Source of the DNA: Polytrichum commune
Lineage: Eukaryota; Streptophyta; Polytrichopsida; Polytrichales; Polytrichaceae
DNA: 64,000 nt
Assembly: GCA_950295325.1 (NCBI GenBank)
Contig: OX485803.1
Span: 4,960,001-5,024,000, forward strand
Direction of reading: 5' to 3'
The notes beneath the pieces were generated by a model, which saw only the letters and a program-made list of their open reading frames with translations, was not told where the DNA came from and ran no database searches. Shown one piece after another: positions 1 through 12,422 of this stretch. The translations under genes and the position numbers were made by a program. The first letter of the stretch is position 1. Each line of letters opens with the position of its first letter.

Positions 1-436
1 TCAAATAGAGTAGAGGCCCCATAACCAATCACTTAAGAGCCTCTGTGCAAGATCAAGAGAAGTATAAGGTACGTTGGTCCAAATTTTTCATGTGTAGGGA
101 AATAGCAATCAAGAGGACTGCAAAATTTTCAATAATTTTAGGGGATCGCTATTTCCACACCTTTTTTGGCTAGATTCACACCTTTTTGCCGGTTCGGTTG
201 CCGTGTCACTGAGGCGCTATATATGAGATTCTTCATGGTGCATCCGGACCGTTGATCCACCAAGGCCCATCCAAGGGCCTCAATGATCCTAGGTGGCGGT
301 GGGGTGGGGGGCGGGGGTGGTGCTTGCCACCAAGGCGGGGTGGGGCCGTGGGCCTCATGTCTTTTTTGGGGAGGCCGGATTTAGGGTGGTGTCGGGCCTA
401 GTGGCTAGGCGGGCCCAGTGCCTAGGCCTACTTATT

Positions 437-1190
437 ATATAACTAGTTGGTCACCCTTACTCTACTTACTAAATGACTAGTTGGTTAGCCTTACTCTACT
501 TACTAAATGACTAGTTGGTTAGCCTTACTCTACTTACTAAATAACTAGTTGGTAAGCCTCTCCAATACTTTAACGCATCAAAGCTTAACTTCAAGACTTG
601 CACATATACCACTCAAATATACATGTCCAATTAAGAAGAGTGACCATAAGTAGAATAAGGCTAACCAATTAGTTATTTAGTAAGTAGAGTAAGGGTAACT
701 AACTAGTCATTTAGTAAGTAAAGTAAGGCTAACCAACTACACTAAATATGATATTTAGTGTTTGATTAGATTTAATGTTTTACCACCCTACTTTGCTCAA
801 CACTAATTTTCAATTCTTTGATAATTAGTGTTAGACATAAATGCGCCGCCGCCGCCTTCTTTGTTGCCACCTCTTTCCTACTAAACACTAAATTCGTGCA
901 TGTAACTTTCACATATTACCATAAATGATATTTAGTGTTTGAATTTACATTTAATGTTACTTACTTTCATAGGGTTAGTGAGATTTAGTGTAGTGTTCGT
1001 ATTTAGTGTATCTAACACTAAATATCATATTTAGTGTAGTTATTTAGTAAGTAGAGTAAGGGTAACCAACTAGTTATTTAGTAAGTAGAGTAAGGCTAAC
1101 CAACTAGTCATTTAGTAAGTAGAGTAAGGCTAACCAACTAGTCATTTAGTAAGTAGAGTAAGGCTAACCGACTAGTTATATAATAAGTAG
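437..1190. repeat. 34-bp tandem repeats in both arms of the long-TIR element
   Basis: Units of about 34 bp, centred on ACTAGTTGGTTAGCCTTACT, repeat in the left arm (about 437-560). They repeat in inverted orientation on the right (about 645-739, resuming at 1037-1190 after the nested MITE). The right side has more units than the left, so unit number has changed independently in the two arms. The single-copy loop between the arrays is about 560-645. Confidence 0.8.
740..1036. mobile_element. TA-flanked MITE, family A (CACTAAATAT ends), nested
   Basis: A 297-bp element begins CACTAAATATGATATTTAG and ends with the inverted counterpart, flanked by TA on both sides. Removing it and one TA restores a normal copy of the surrounding 34-bp repeat, which dates the insertion after the repeat array formed. 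TA duplication suggests Tc1/mariner-type mobilisation. The short GCC-rich part near 843-860 is internal. Other copies are at 37422-37734, 39980-40848, 49471-49693 and 62732-62957. Confidence 0.8.
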
Positions 1191-1485
1191 GCCTAGGCAC
1201 TGGGCCCGCCTAGCCACTAGGCCCGACACCACCCTAAATCCGGCCTCCCCAAAAAAGACATGAGGCCCACGGTCCCACCCCGCCTTGGTGGCAAGCACCA
1301 CCCCCGCCCCCCACCCCACCGCCACCTAGGATCATTGAGGCCCTTGGATGGGCCTTGGTGGATCAACGGTCCGGATGCACCATGAAGAATCTCATATATA
1401 GCGCCTCAGTGACACGGCAACCGAACCGGCAAAAAGGTGTGAATCTAGCCAAAAAAGGTGTGAAAATAGCGATCCCCTAATTTTA

Positions 1486-4400
1486 TTCCTTATATTAAAA
1501 TTATTGTGAATTCTTGAAGCCAAAAATTGGCCCAAACATATTACCAATGCCTAGAGTATACCATGATAACCGCTCATTCGTCCTCACTTTAGCACTCAAA
1601 ATCATAATATATGTTGTGGCGTTATTAATTCCGACCTGATTGAAATCCACTCCTAGCTTGATCGAAACTCTATCCCAACCTAATCAATATTCTGGTACAC
1701 TATAGATTGTTGATTGAGAATAGGCCCCTCTACTGTATAGGTATTCTAATAAGAAAAGCAATCAAACACAGGTTGTCTACCTTACCATGCATGAGTTTCT
1801 CATCTGCATCGTCACTCACTCGGAATTTTTGTTTTATTTTCTGGGCGATTGTAATTGTTTTTGGTTTAAATAGGAATGGCTCTGCAAATCATCTCCTTTT
1901 TGCCTAACCTACAATTCTACACACCAAGTAATATTTCCCACCACCATGTCTCATCAGTGCCATGTCTTGCCTTGACACAACGAGCCGCTCGGGGCCAAAG
2001 GCCCACCGCTGGTGGGAGAAGAAGTCCGGAAGGACGACGTTGGCATATTTCTTCTTCTAGTGCTTTGAAAATCATGTAGCGTCAATATCCTAATGAGGGG
2101 TGGGGGAGAAACCCGGCTTTTATAATAAGAGATTTATTTTTTGTTATATCATGGTTATTTTCCTTTCATAAATCTTATTCTTCCAATGAATTTTGTCTTC
2201 TTGCAAAGAGCCCAACAAGATGAGTCTAATTATATGTTTTTTCTTAACATGGTTGACCTCCATATTCACCACAAAGGATAATGAAGGAATAAAGAGGAAA
2301 TTTATTATGCAAGGGTCAAAAGATATAATTAAATAACTATAAACAACAATAAAAATATGCCTAACTACATTTTGTTGTACCTTATTTTTACATAAGATAA
2401 TTTTCTTGTAACAATTTCATGCTTTATTATGAACTTATTATGAGTTATGAGGGCTTTTAAAAATCCATATATGTAATATCTTTCCCATTCAAACCTATTA
2501 GCATGGTGAATTTATCGAACAACCATACAGGATTCTTCAATTTTAAGTTCCCTAAATAAGCAAAACATGCCTTAATACCTTTTATGAAATCATACATATA
2601 TATATATATGGGCGAAGAAAACGGCATGGCAATTGAATTCCTAATTCCCCACTGGAACTCAAGAGGTGCACTTGGTGTAAAATTTTATGACTGTGTGTGC
2701 GCAACCAAGAATTAAATGTAGCTTATTGTTTTGCTTTCAGTGTTCAAGATGAGGGCTATACTTATGTAATTTCTCAAGGTGGGTTGTTTGATGTGACCCA
2801 CTCTTTACTGGAAATATGGGAATGTCCAATGTACCTAGGGGGTGGACTCTTCATGGGAACCTTAAATGACGTGCGTGGCTCGTTGTTCAATTTAACCCCC
2901 TATATACGAGAAATTTATAGAGGAAAACATATGTAAACATGCTAAAAACATGTGAAAAATGAACTCATGTATTTATACTAAGCTTTTCAATTTCATGTGA
3001 TAAATGCCTCTATTACATATACAAACTATACACCATGACTTAAATGATCCTTTAATACATACAATATCCACTTTCACTTTTCCAAAGAGAAAGTCGTTGA
3101 ATGTTTTTCATTCATAGCATGTAACTCAATGATTGTACCAAACAAACAAAGATAAGAGCACACACAATAGGGGTGAGTTTCCAAGTAGGCCGCTCGCCCA
3201 CCTGATTCTAGTGTGAATAAGAACAAACACGACCATATGCAAATGGAACCTGGTGGGGTAGGGTTCATATGTACCAACTTGCTACTCCCATCTTCTCAAA
3301 TTTGGCACGCCTACAAACCTCCTCCTCCCGGTTACCGAGGATGGAGTTCTAGACTATCATTGGTTCTCTCGAGTCATCAATTGGTCTTAATTCTTTAGCG
3401 ACCGACACTTGTAGGTTGAAAGATTCTTTAGTGGGCTTAACATGACAGTCTAGCGGCTTGTGTCAATAGCCCTCCACATTCTAGCAAATTGCCCGAATGT
3501 GGTTGGATTGCGGCTTGTGCTTAACTACAAGTGAACACCTCTGACCAACTATTATCCAGAATCTAGTGGGCGACGGCCTACATGGAAACCCACCCTAACT
3601 TAGCCACAATCTAAAGAGCATAACTAAAGGAAACCCATGAGAGCTCCAAGAGCCTTTGGTTTATAAAAACCTAGAACCCAAATCTAACCTAACAACAAGA
3701 TGCATGGCAGTCGTTGAGGACTATGCCCTTATGAAAACAATGGATGAAAATGTGAAGTCGATGAAACTTACGTGTCTATATTTAATATTGTCTCTCAACT
3801 TTAGGGCCCCTTTTTGGATATCTACCTTTGCTTCATTAAATATAATAGCCTTTTTAGATGTTCACGTTTTTGGCGCACAAAACATGTAACAACCAACTAA
3901 CTCAAACAAATCTCCCTCTAAACAATAGTTTTTGTCAATACCAACTGTTCAAAACCCTAACATGGGGCTATAATGTTAGCAATTCCAAGTGCGAAGAGGA
4001 AGGCATACAAACCATACAATTTGTGGATTCAAGGGAATAAGCTTGTATCGCCAATATCCATACCCGTTCACACCCTCTTCTACAAGACTTACGCAATTTA
4101 ACAACATTATTGGCCTCGTATCCAATTTCATGGAGACCCGTGTATTTTACCTACATATTCCCCAAGACACCTATTCATGTTTTTTTCCCTATAATTCATT
4201 CACGATATAAATCCATAGTTCAAGGTATGTATATTTTGACAAAATCTATTACAGATACTACCAAATCTTACATGGTGGTGGATTTATGGTGTTGTATCTT
4301 TGGACTTGTGGAGTTCAAAACTAAAGACTAAGTGCGCCCCCCAAGCATCAGAATCGTCATGGAGGGCAATGAAGACGTTGCCTCCACCTCCCTCTCCATT

Positions 4401-6088
4401 CCATCAAACACAAACAATACATTTATCGTCAATTTTTTCTCCAAACTTTTGGACCACCTTTTATACCTCTACCTCTACTTTTAAAATCTCAGTAGCATTT
4501 TATTTCTAGAGACTATAATGAAATATTACGTCCCCGTCATGTATTATGTTCTCCAATGCCTCAAGGGAAACCCTTTTCTACACTCACGGTAGTTTGTACA
4601 TGGCATGAAGAGTGCATCCTAGTTGTGAAGCCTACTTACCTTACTCTCTTTCTTCTCTTAGTGTGGGCCTTATAACTTTGAACTAATTAATTATTGCACC
4701 GATCATCTTCTATCCAAATATTTAGAAGCTAAGCATTCTTTGACAACAAAGTCCAAACTCTTGAATATGAGTAGAAATCATGTCATGAGCATCCGCTTTA
4801 GCTACCAAATTGTGGTTGGGTAGACTTTGTACACTCCTTGTTGGCACACTAGCCTTCTTGGTTGCCGAGCACATTTATTGATGTGGCCTTTGCGAAAGTA
4901 ATGAACAACTTGATCTCAGCTATTGTTTTCTTTATTCTCAAGGTCACTTGAATGGCAAAAGCATTGACAATATATCCTTTCAATTGGCAATTTTGAGATT
5001 ATATTAGGTTCACCTAAAGAGAAACTTGAAGGAAAGACACTTGAGTGTCAACCAAGCTTATATGGGCCCCATGGGTTGCAAGATGGGAGCACGGAGTGGG
5101 AGTGGCTTTCGGCAATGTCATGGTGTGGGCTTTTGGCTGCTTTGAGGTTTGTTGCCAAATGCTCTTATTGACCAAGCAAAACCGTAACGTAATAGTGAAG
5201 GCACCGGTTGCACCTCTCCCCAATAATCACCCCTACAATACCCAAGTCTTTAGCGCTATATAGTTCTTCGTTATGGTCTATACTGGGCAACAATCACCAA
5301 GACTAGTTTGGGTCGTTCAATTTCATAACTCCTAGGCGCCATGAATTCTTCCAATGCACAATCACAATGTGCCAAAATAGACGTGTTTCATAATTTCGAC
5401 ATATTCTGGTTGTTGTTGAGCACATTGTTGCAATTGAAATTGGTGGCACTAGTGGTATCACAGCGTAAAGAAATTTAGCATCACCTTGACTATTTCCCAC
5501 CCCTCACTATTAGCCCACCTTCACTACTTGGGACATTTAGTGTAGACCAAAACCTTCAAATATTTACTAAGATAAGTGGGTATAACTAAACTATCCTCGT
5601 AAATGGACACCTATGTTTGAGTGACATATGATAATGTGTGGATCTAAGAACGGATATAAAAAAAAACATGTGTCTCAACAAAATTGGAGTACGTGCTCAA
5701 AAGTTGTTCACCATTCTTAATTCAATAGAGAACATAAGTGGAAAAATCCATATGATCATCCAATGAGCAAAACAATCCTCACTTGACAATGAATAAGATG
5801 TTCATACAAGCTCAGTATCTCATGAGGATAATGGGTACAGACACAATTTGAATTTGCTGAATATCTCCCACTAATTGCGGGTTTTCATCCCTCCAAGAAG
5901 TGGGTGCAAGAGAGAAAAGTGTGTGCTGAAGACCCGCTCACCAACATGACTTAAGCGTGTAACAAAATACGAGCTCGAGAAAGATTTAGTCATAGAGGAA
6001 GGACGCATGAAGCTGCAGTGGAGATGGATGATAATCGCTCCATACTTATATCCACAAACGCATCCACCATTGCTGGACTCATTCTGTT
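1486..6088. other. AT-rich intergenic DNA, no gene recognised
   Basis: Only short unrelated ORFs (under 80 codons) occur, with no coding-like pattern, splice structure or recognised motif. The one repeat I could identify is at 2052-2265, listed separately. A short (AT)n run lies near 2594-2608. Confidence 0.6.
2052..2265. repeat. Dispersed direct repeat, copy 1
   Basis: About 210 bp starting at CTAGTGCTTTGAAAATCATG are closely matched at 7311-7518 in the same orientation. Shared blocks include the stretch ending in GAGGGGTGGGGGAG and the stretch around CAAAGAGCCCAACAAG. No terminal repeats or target duplications were found at the edges. Confidence 0.75.
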
Positions 6089-6325
6089 GGGATCGGCAGT
6101 GAAGTGTAGGAGCACTGAGTCTGAGGAATAACCGGAATAAGTTTGAGGAATAACGGGTTGGAGTTGAAGACTGTGGCAAAATGACCCATCATTTTATGAG
6201 GAATTTATAGAATATGCCTGAAATTAACAATATAGGAAAACCGGAGGATGTCAACATGTGATCGGTTGGGCTTGCAAACACTAAGGATCTCAACCGATTA
6301 TGAATGCCCAAAAATCTCTAGTCCA
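6089..6325 (-). mobile_element. hAT-type MITE (CGGGGAGA family), degenerate copy
   Basis: The order of family blocks is kept: AATAACCGG, GAGTTTGAGGAATAAC, AAACCGGAGGATGTCAACATG, then the tail before CCCAAAAATCTC. Both termini are eroded, so no target duplication can be assigned. Strand follows the intronic copy at 44806-45031 taken as plus. Confidence 0.6.
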
Positions 6326-6329
6326 CTCC

Positions 6330-9030
6330 AGCCCCGTGAATCTCCACATTCGAATGTAGCATCCTCTCGTCGGGCATCCGACATGAAATCACTTTGTGGC
6401 TGATTCATCTCAATTAAAATGACATATTTGTATAGACATAGACATAGACATATTTGCCCAATTTTATGTAAATGTTTCTACAGTTTGCCTCAACCAATTT
6501 CTTGAAATTAATTAATTATTCGGAATTTTTTTGCCCAACTTGCTATCAACCTACGGTATACCTCTTCTCTATCCATTGTAAAAACTTTACCCCCCCTAGG
6601 TTTATGGTTCATTCGTCTCAATGACTTGGTCTTTAAAAGATGTAAGATCTTCGAAGCTAAATCTAATGTCAAATAGACCAATCCACCCTACAATATAAAA
6701 AAAATTAATTAAAGAAAAAAACAACAAAAACAACTCCCTCAACCAATTGTTCATTCCAATCCATCCATGTGAAGCCTGCAAGCAATACGAGAGGGAAGTG
6801 TTGCATGCGACATCCATCCAACATAACATCCTTCATCCCTTACACATTTTTTTTTGATTCATCTCAAATGACTTTGCCTTGACAAATTCAAGATCTTTGA
6901 ACCTAATTTTAATGTCAAATTGAACCCTTGTTTTTTAATGCTTTTATATTGCTTATTAGAAACAATAATTGAGACCCTATCTTTTTATCAAATTGTGTTT
7001 TCTAGTGGAATGCCGGTTACCCCCCCCCCCCTTCCCATGTGGTCATGTACTTGAGATTGTTTCTAGATTTATTTGCAGATTGTTGAAAAGGAAGGTTACA
7101 TGTTGCAAACGGAGGGATTGATGAAAGGATGGGGATTGACATGATGGATTGTTGTGATATGCTCATTGTCGTAACAAAAAGCCAGGGCAAGTGGAACATG
7201 TATGTAAAGCTTGATAGTTTTTTGAGATTATGGTGTGATTTGCTTGATGTACTTTGGTGCTTTGAAATGAAATAGCTACCTAGTGGCGTGAAGTTAGTAA
7301 CCATATTTCTTTTTCTAGTGCTTTGAAAATCATGTAGCTTCATTGCCCTAACGAGGGGTGGGGGAGGAACTCAACATTTCTAATAAGCAATTTATTTTTC
7401 ATTATATCATGGTTATTTTCCTTTCATAAACTTATTCTTCCAATAAATTTTGTCTTCTTGCAAAGAGCCCAACAAGGTGAATCAATTAAATGTTCTTTTT
7501 AACATCATTGACCTCCACATTACATTAAGTAGCAATTCTAGCAAGTTACCCTTTGAGTCCCCGTAATATTACCTCAACAACAGGGAAAAACTTGCAAAGC
7601 AAGGGTGAATGAATTGATAATAAATCAAAAATAAAAGCTTCAAAAAGGTATCAAAGACGTTTCCAATGTGGGTGTCGGGACACTTTTCCAAAAAATGCAA
7701 CTACTTTTATGACCTCACCAACTTTTCCGTTCCTTTATAGGTATTTAGATTTGGCCTTTGTATTCTCTCTGTTTCAAATCTCTTGATTATTCGCAGAGAT
7801 GAAACATAACCGATTATTCTGAAACATCTCCCTGGTCAGTGCACAAAAGTAGTTTTCTAGATGAAGTGCTTTAGGAATATGAGGATGTCATGATAGGCTC
7901 CCTTGTATACTAATAAGTCAAATTGAATTGCTCTTGCAAGAGAGTTTTATATAATGTATTGAAATTTCAGTGAAGGAGAACTGGAGTTGTGAGGTCGAGA
8001 TGGAATGTGCGTTGAATGTATGTGTTGCATTTCTTTCGTCTGAGAAGTTTTGAAAGTACATTGTAGATGACAGGAGATATCTTCTCCATAGATCCACAAA
8101 CGTAACTGTGAGTGCAGAATCTATCACAAATTGAAGTTACGTTAATTTCAAAAACAGAGACATTGCCAAGAACCACCAAACTGCCTCTTTGAATGTTTGA
8201 GAAACAAAATGCAGTAGCAACAACAATTAGCATGAGCTTTTGAAAAAGTTTGTACTACAAAATAAACTTGCAGAGAGGAGCGATGATGGAGTCAACCCCA
8301 TCTTCCCCACAAATCAACGAAACAATGTTGGCCTCCATGCTCGGAATCACCCAAAGCTGATGAGTCCAAACTCGGCATAATTTACAAAGTCGACATCCGC
8401 CATAAACTTAACCTCACAGAAACATAGTAAAACAGTTCCGGCTTATAATATGAGCTCTCGACCTCAAAAAAACTACAAGAAGTTTTTGGAAAATATATGA
8501 ATTTTTTTAGTATATTACAATGCCATAGTTCTGAGCAAGTCCATCCACATTTTCGTTGTCTATGTCAACTGGAAGTGTTTAGTTTGATGAAAATCCCTAC
8601 ATAGAGCAATCAAAAATAAATAAAATTCACATGGCCACTGAACCCTAAATTTTCCACATCAACTTCCAAAAAAGAATGAAGTACATTTTGAAAAGATCAA
8701 CCATGCGTCCAGCACCAGTATATTATCATGGTTCTGCCTTCCAGCCTACAGAATGCTTGCAGCACTGTAGATAAGTCATAAAATGTGACATGCTAAGCGC
8801 TCTTAAAGTGTACAGACTAAATTAAACTTACCTGAGTATTGTTCGTCACAGTGGCAAATAATCAGACCCATTCTTAAGAAAATGCCTGAAAGTATAGACG
8901 TTTAGACCACCCTCTCACTTGTATGACTAAACAATTCAATGGCTTCAGCCTGAACCCTAAACCACTAGAAATCACCACTAATCAAGGACAAATAGTATGT
9001 TGAACACTTCTTTGTGAAAACCAAGAACTA
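6330..9030. other. Intergenic DNA, no gene recognised
   Basis: Small ORFs only. The second copy of the 210-bp dispersed repeat lies at 7311-7518, and a run of C at 7021-7031. Nothing else is supported. Confidence 0.55.
7311..7518. repeat. Dispersed direct repeat, copy 2
   Basis: This is the counterpart of 2052-2265, about 5.26 kb away in the same orientation, diverged by scattered substitutions and small indels. Confidence 0.75.
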
Positions 9031-9031
9031 G

Positions 9032-9528
9032 TCATACTGGTCCTTGAGACTTGTCTGGGGCCTTGTCTCCATAAATAAAATCCAGGAGGTCCACAACCCT
9101 GTTGTAGTAGATCACATCATCAGCAAAATGAAATAAATTACTTACAATGAACATCCTCACAATGGCTGGACAAATGGCATAGCTTGTTTCACCATATACT
9201 CCAAATTCCTGTAATACTAACAAATCACATTGAAGGTTTTCCAAATCTGAATATCTACATCTAAATGCAAGGTGCTACCATTTAATCAAACCAGTAATAA
9301 AAATTTAAAAAAACATATGGAACAATTGAACAATCACATGCCAAAGATGAGGAATGTAAAGAAGAGAATCATCACAATAAGTGCTACATACATACCAGGA
9401 TAAGTGAATCATTACAATAAGTGCTACATACATACCAGGATAAGTGAATCATTGCATGGAGAAGGTAGTGCTTTCAAAAGGACATCCTTATTGATATGTC
9501 CTCTACCCCCTTCCAATCCTCTGAAGGC
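9032..9528 (-). pseudogene. NADH-cytochrome b5 reductase-like C-terminal fragment
   Basis: Two exon-like pieces lie on the minus strand. The first (9528 to 9436) has AG acceptor and GT donor edges and encodes 31 residues with GGRGHINKDVLLKALPSP and a final LIL. This matches the NADH-binding lobe of plant mitochondrial-type NADH-cytochrome b5 reductases. The second (9098 to 9032) encodes CGPPG, the family's nucleotide-binding signature, in one frame, and GDKAPDKSQG, the usual nearby motif, in the next. A frameshift therefore separates them. The FAD-binding N-terminal half is absent from the surrounding sequence. In the family this enzyme passes electrons from NADH to cytochrome b5. Here it is a truncated, frameshifted relic, probably a captured or duplicated fragment. 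The family assignment rests on remembered motifs, not a search. Confidence 0.5.
9367..9446. repeat. 40-bp tandem duplication over an exon end
   Basis: Two copies of a 40-bp unit (9367-9406 and 9407-9446) are almost identical. On the minus strand the unit holds the last codons and the GT donor of the cytochrome b5 reductase-like exon, so the donor site is present twice. Confidence 0.85.
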
Positions 9529-10568
9529 CTGTCACATACATAAAACACCTGCAAGAAAATTCACTGAGATGTTTACCACCTAACCTCATCCAAGAAGACC
9601 ATGTAAGACATCCAATATTATATAGCAGAGTCCAAAAAATTGGCTAAAGCAAGACGCGCCAAAGGCCGCGATGCTGATGTGGAATATAATCTGGCCAAGC
9701 AGGTCGAGAAGCACATATGAATGTTCATTTCCAATATTTTATCCTGCTGTCTCACTGCTAGAATAAAATTGCTCTTGTGAATGCAGGTTGGGGGCAGCAG
9801 TCCAGAGACTAACTAGTCTTTGTTTAGTAAATTAAACTCATCACATTGCGGAGTAAAATGGGATGTGGGCATTCCTCATCCTACCCACATCAATCCAGAG
9901 GATTCAATTCAAGCTGGAGGCAAAGGGCTGATTCTGAATGCACGAAAGGCTGATTTTGAGAAAGAGGTTCTACATATGTACCTGAACTCCATAAGTATAT
10001 AAGTATATAAGGCCTGCACAATGAAAACAGGAATGTCCAGTCCAAGGACATGTGTACACTTACAAGTGATTGACATGAGCATGCCCAGTTCCAACATACT
10101 TCGCCTGTAGATGCTCAAGTTGACTGTTGATGTTTACTGGCCTGCCATGTGAGAGCACAATTCCATGTGTGGATTAGAAAATCTGGTCCTCTCGCTCAGA
10201 CCGTGCTTGTCTCCTGCTTTACACTAAGGTGAAAGAACTCTTAACGAATGTTGGGAGGTAATTCATAGAGTTAAAAGATGATAAAGAGGAATTAATACCT
10301 GCATGATGCTTCACTGACAATTTAGCAGTGGTGATTCCTAGAACAAGGAACCAACAAATTCAATGAATTTTTTTTCAACACAACACATTCATGTTACAGA
10401 ATTACACTTGAATTATGCAAGACGCTGTAGAGTGCAAAAACTAGCGGATGCTAAGCAACTAACGATTCTGAAGCAAGAATTTCACAAACTCCAATTTCGG
10501 TATCCAAAACTCGGTGGTAACATGAGAAATGCACATACTGCTTGGGGACTGTAGTAAGCCTGATAGTA

Positions 10569-10891
10569 CTAGCAGTTTGGCACAAGAACTGCACCAAACC
10601 ACAACTTCTTGGAGCTATAGAGCTTCGGATCAAGTTCTAGCTTATAATCTCGCTTAGGAACCTGTACAAGCACTAAACTGTCAATTTAATAGTGCAGGGT
10701 CATATACCCCAGTAATTACTCTGAAAAAATAAAATTCATTTTCCAGGAAAAATGACTTGATCACTCACATCATCAAATGCAATGTCAACCATGTCAACTT
10801 TACGAATGGCAAGTTCAGCTTCACTAAGATTGAGGATATTCTCCGTTGAACCATCATCGTCTCCATGCATGCTGAGCATTTCTATCTTCAG
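10569..10891 (-). CDS. Unrecognised two-exon terminal gene piece
   Basis: On the minus strand a 41-codon exon (10891 to 10769) begins after a TTTCAG acceptor and ends at a GTGAGT donor. A second exon (10661 to 10569) begins after ACAG and runs 30 codons to a TAG stop. Both junctions are phase 0 and the 107-bp intron is of normal plant size. The peptide contains STENILNLSEAELAIRKVDM and then VPKRDYKLELDPKLYSSKKL, which reads like real protein, but I do not recognise the family. I could not connect convincing upstream exons, so this is probably the 3' end of a gene or a captured fragment. Confidence 0.4.
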
Positions 10892-11553
10892 CTGAAACCC
10901 CAACCCAAAAACCCAATTGTTCAAATGAGCACCTTTCAGGGGAAAGAGTGATATCATCTGACTGAAAGACCTTGCTACCTATTGTCATAATATAAATGTG
11001 TACCTTGTTGAAAAAAGGAATAGAAATTGTGGTCCATATGTTTGGTGAAGTCACACATTGACAGAACCAAAATTGACGTACTCCAGAGGCAAATTACTCA
11101 ACAGATATTTTTAAGGAGAGGATTTGGTGTGAAGATTTACAAAGGAGATAGTTATGATGTGTTCGAGTCCCACCTAGAAATCTGTTCAGAAGAAGAAATC
11201 ACAGCGCAGGTTTTTGTCCAAAGCACAAACAAACACCTCTGCAATTAGGTATCTTCTTCTATCTTCTTCACATGCTGGGAAGCAAGGATTTGCTAATTAC
11301 CTCTGCATAACCTGCTCCATATTGATCAGCAAAATTTCATGTCATCGCCCAAAGAAGCCTTCAGGCAGTTCAAATTGATTTTGGTGTAGCCTATTTCGGC
11401 CCCTGCCCCTTAAAAATGCATCATTGACTCACTAGATGAACCAAAATGAGAATTATCAGGAGTAAGGCCATTGGTGTTTGGAAGTGTCCAGAGGTATTGC
11501 AGTTCGCACTTCCTGAGAATTTTCTGATTCAATGTTTCCTTCTCTGTTTCCTT

Positions 11554-11846
11554 CAAGCCACTGAACCCTGTCTCCCTTAACCCAAAACTACAGAATCTGA
11601 AAAACATCAAGAACCCACGAAATACATCGTCTCTGACACGAAATATATACATCATTCCCAAGCACTCCTCACTCGTCACTCCGAACAGACAATGCGTAAT
11701 CGCAAGCCACCGAACCCTGTCTCCCTTAACCCAAAACTACAGAATCTGAAAAACATCAAGAACCCACGAAATACATCGTCCCTAACACGAAATATATATC
11801 CCCAACCACTCCTCACTCGTCACTCCGAATAGACGAGAATCGGAAT
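11554..11846. repeat. Tandem duplication, 149-bp period
   Basis: The segment starting CAAGCCACTGAACCCTGTCT at 11554 recurs at 11703 with a few substitutions and one short deletion. It lies between the minus-strand fragments on the left and the plus-strand fragments on the right. Confidence 0.9.
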
Positions 11847-11863
11847 CGGGAAAGTGAAGAGAG

Positions 11864-11908
11864 TGAGTGTTTGTCTGTCTGTCTTCTCTCTCTGTCTGTC
11901 TGCACAGG
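11864..11908. repeat. Pyrimidine-rich TGTC/TC microsatellite
   Basis: Short runs of GTCTGTCTGTC and TCTCTCTC occur on the plus strand. Nothing more can be said. Confidence 0.7.
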
Positions 11909-12100
11909 CAATGGACGGAGGAGATTAGGGGAGAGGGTCAGATCCGACGGTCGAGAAAGCACACGCGACGTGGCCTCACCAGAAGCCAGAAGCTGCTTTC
12001 ATCGCCCATAGACTTCTTCTCGACAATACCGGCACAGAATTGCAGAATGTAGAAAGGGAAGCTGTGGAAGTCTTCTTCTTCCTCCAGTGTCAAAGAGGAA

Positions 12101-12370
12101 TTGAGGAATTCCAGAGTTGGATATTCTGTTGAGTGGAGACATGGAGGAAGAATTAGAGCAATGAAGGACGGTGGTCAAAATGGAGGTCAGAATTCCAGCT
12201 CTTCAATTTTTGGAGATGTGGTGCTCGATTGTGGTGATGGCGAGGAGGGGGAGGAGGAGGAAAAGGAGGTTGCATGGGGCATCGATATACAGGACGAAGA
12301 TGTCCAAATGCTGGCCAATTTCAAAAGCTTTTTAGTGTCAGTTGGAACTGAATATGAATCTTGTAGCTGA
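12101..12370 (+). CDS. Acidic hypothetical ORF, possible 5' exon
   Basis: An 89-codon open frame has an acidic centre (GEEGEEEEKEV) and no recognised domain. It lies upstream of the spermidine synthase-like exon on the same strand and could be part of that decayed gene. It is in a different frame, and I found no splice donor good enough to join them. It is equally likely to be chance. Confidence 0.2.
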   Translation: MRNSRVGYSVEWRHGGRIRAMKDGGQNGGQNSSSSIFGDVVLDCGDGEEGEEEEKEVAWGIDIQDEDVQMLANFKSFLVSVGTEYESCS

Positions 12371-12422
12371 AGTTACTCCTTCAGAGCAGAATGTAAATGT
12401 GTCAGTCTGTGGTATTCAATTC

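Larger units (their letters stand above)
141..1477. mobile_element. Long-terminal-inverted-repeat DNA transposon (non-autonomous)
   Basis: The element starts GGGGATCGCTATTT and ends with its exact reverse complement. It is flanked by a perfect 8-bp direct repeat TAATTTTA (133-140 and 1478-1485). The two arms are near-identical inverted copies of roughly 400 bp: the GC-rich part of the left arm (about 180-440) is mirrored at about 1190-1440. No transposase ORF is present, so it is non-autonomous. An 8-bp duplication is typical of hAT and also within the range for Mutator-like elements; the very long arms favour a MULE-like or foldback element. The middle holds 34-bp repeats and a nested MITE. 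The structure is seen directly; the superfamily is inferred. Confidence 0.85.

Noticed and set aside
9148-9210. Exon-like piece EFGVYGETSYAICPAIVRMF on the minus strand with good AG/GT edges
   Set aside because: It has no place in the cytochrome b5 reductase order and would leave an intron of only about 49 bp; no family recognised.
9032-9244. Minus-strand ORF containing FADD, resembling the reverse transcriptase active-site motif
   Set aside because: The motif lies in sequence that is intron-like (GTAAGT start, ACAG end) before the CGPPG exon; no other reverse transcriptase motifs surround it.
11155-11180. GTTCGAGTCCCACC, like a tRNA B box
   Set aside because: No A box, no cloverleaf pairing and no acceptor stem could be formed around it.
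11554-11846. Two-copy repeat considered as a CRISPR-like or satellite array
   Set aside because: Only two adjacent long copies, no spacers; a simple tandem duplication.
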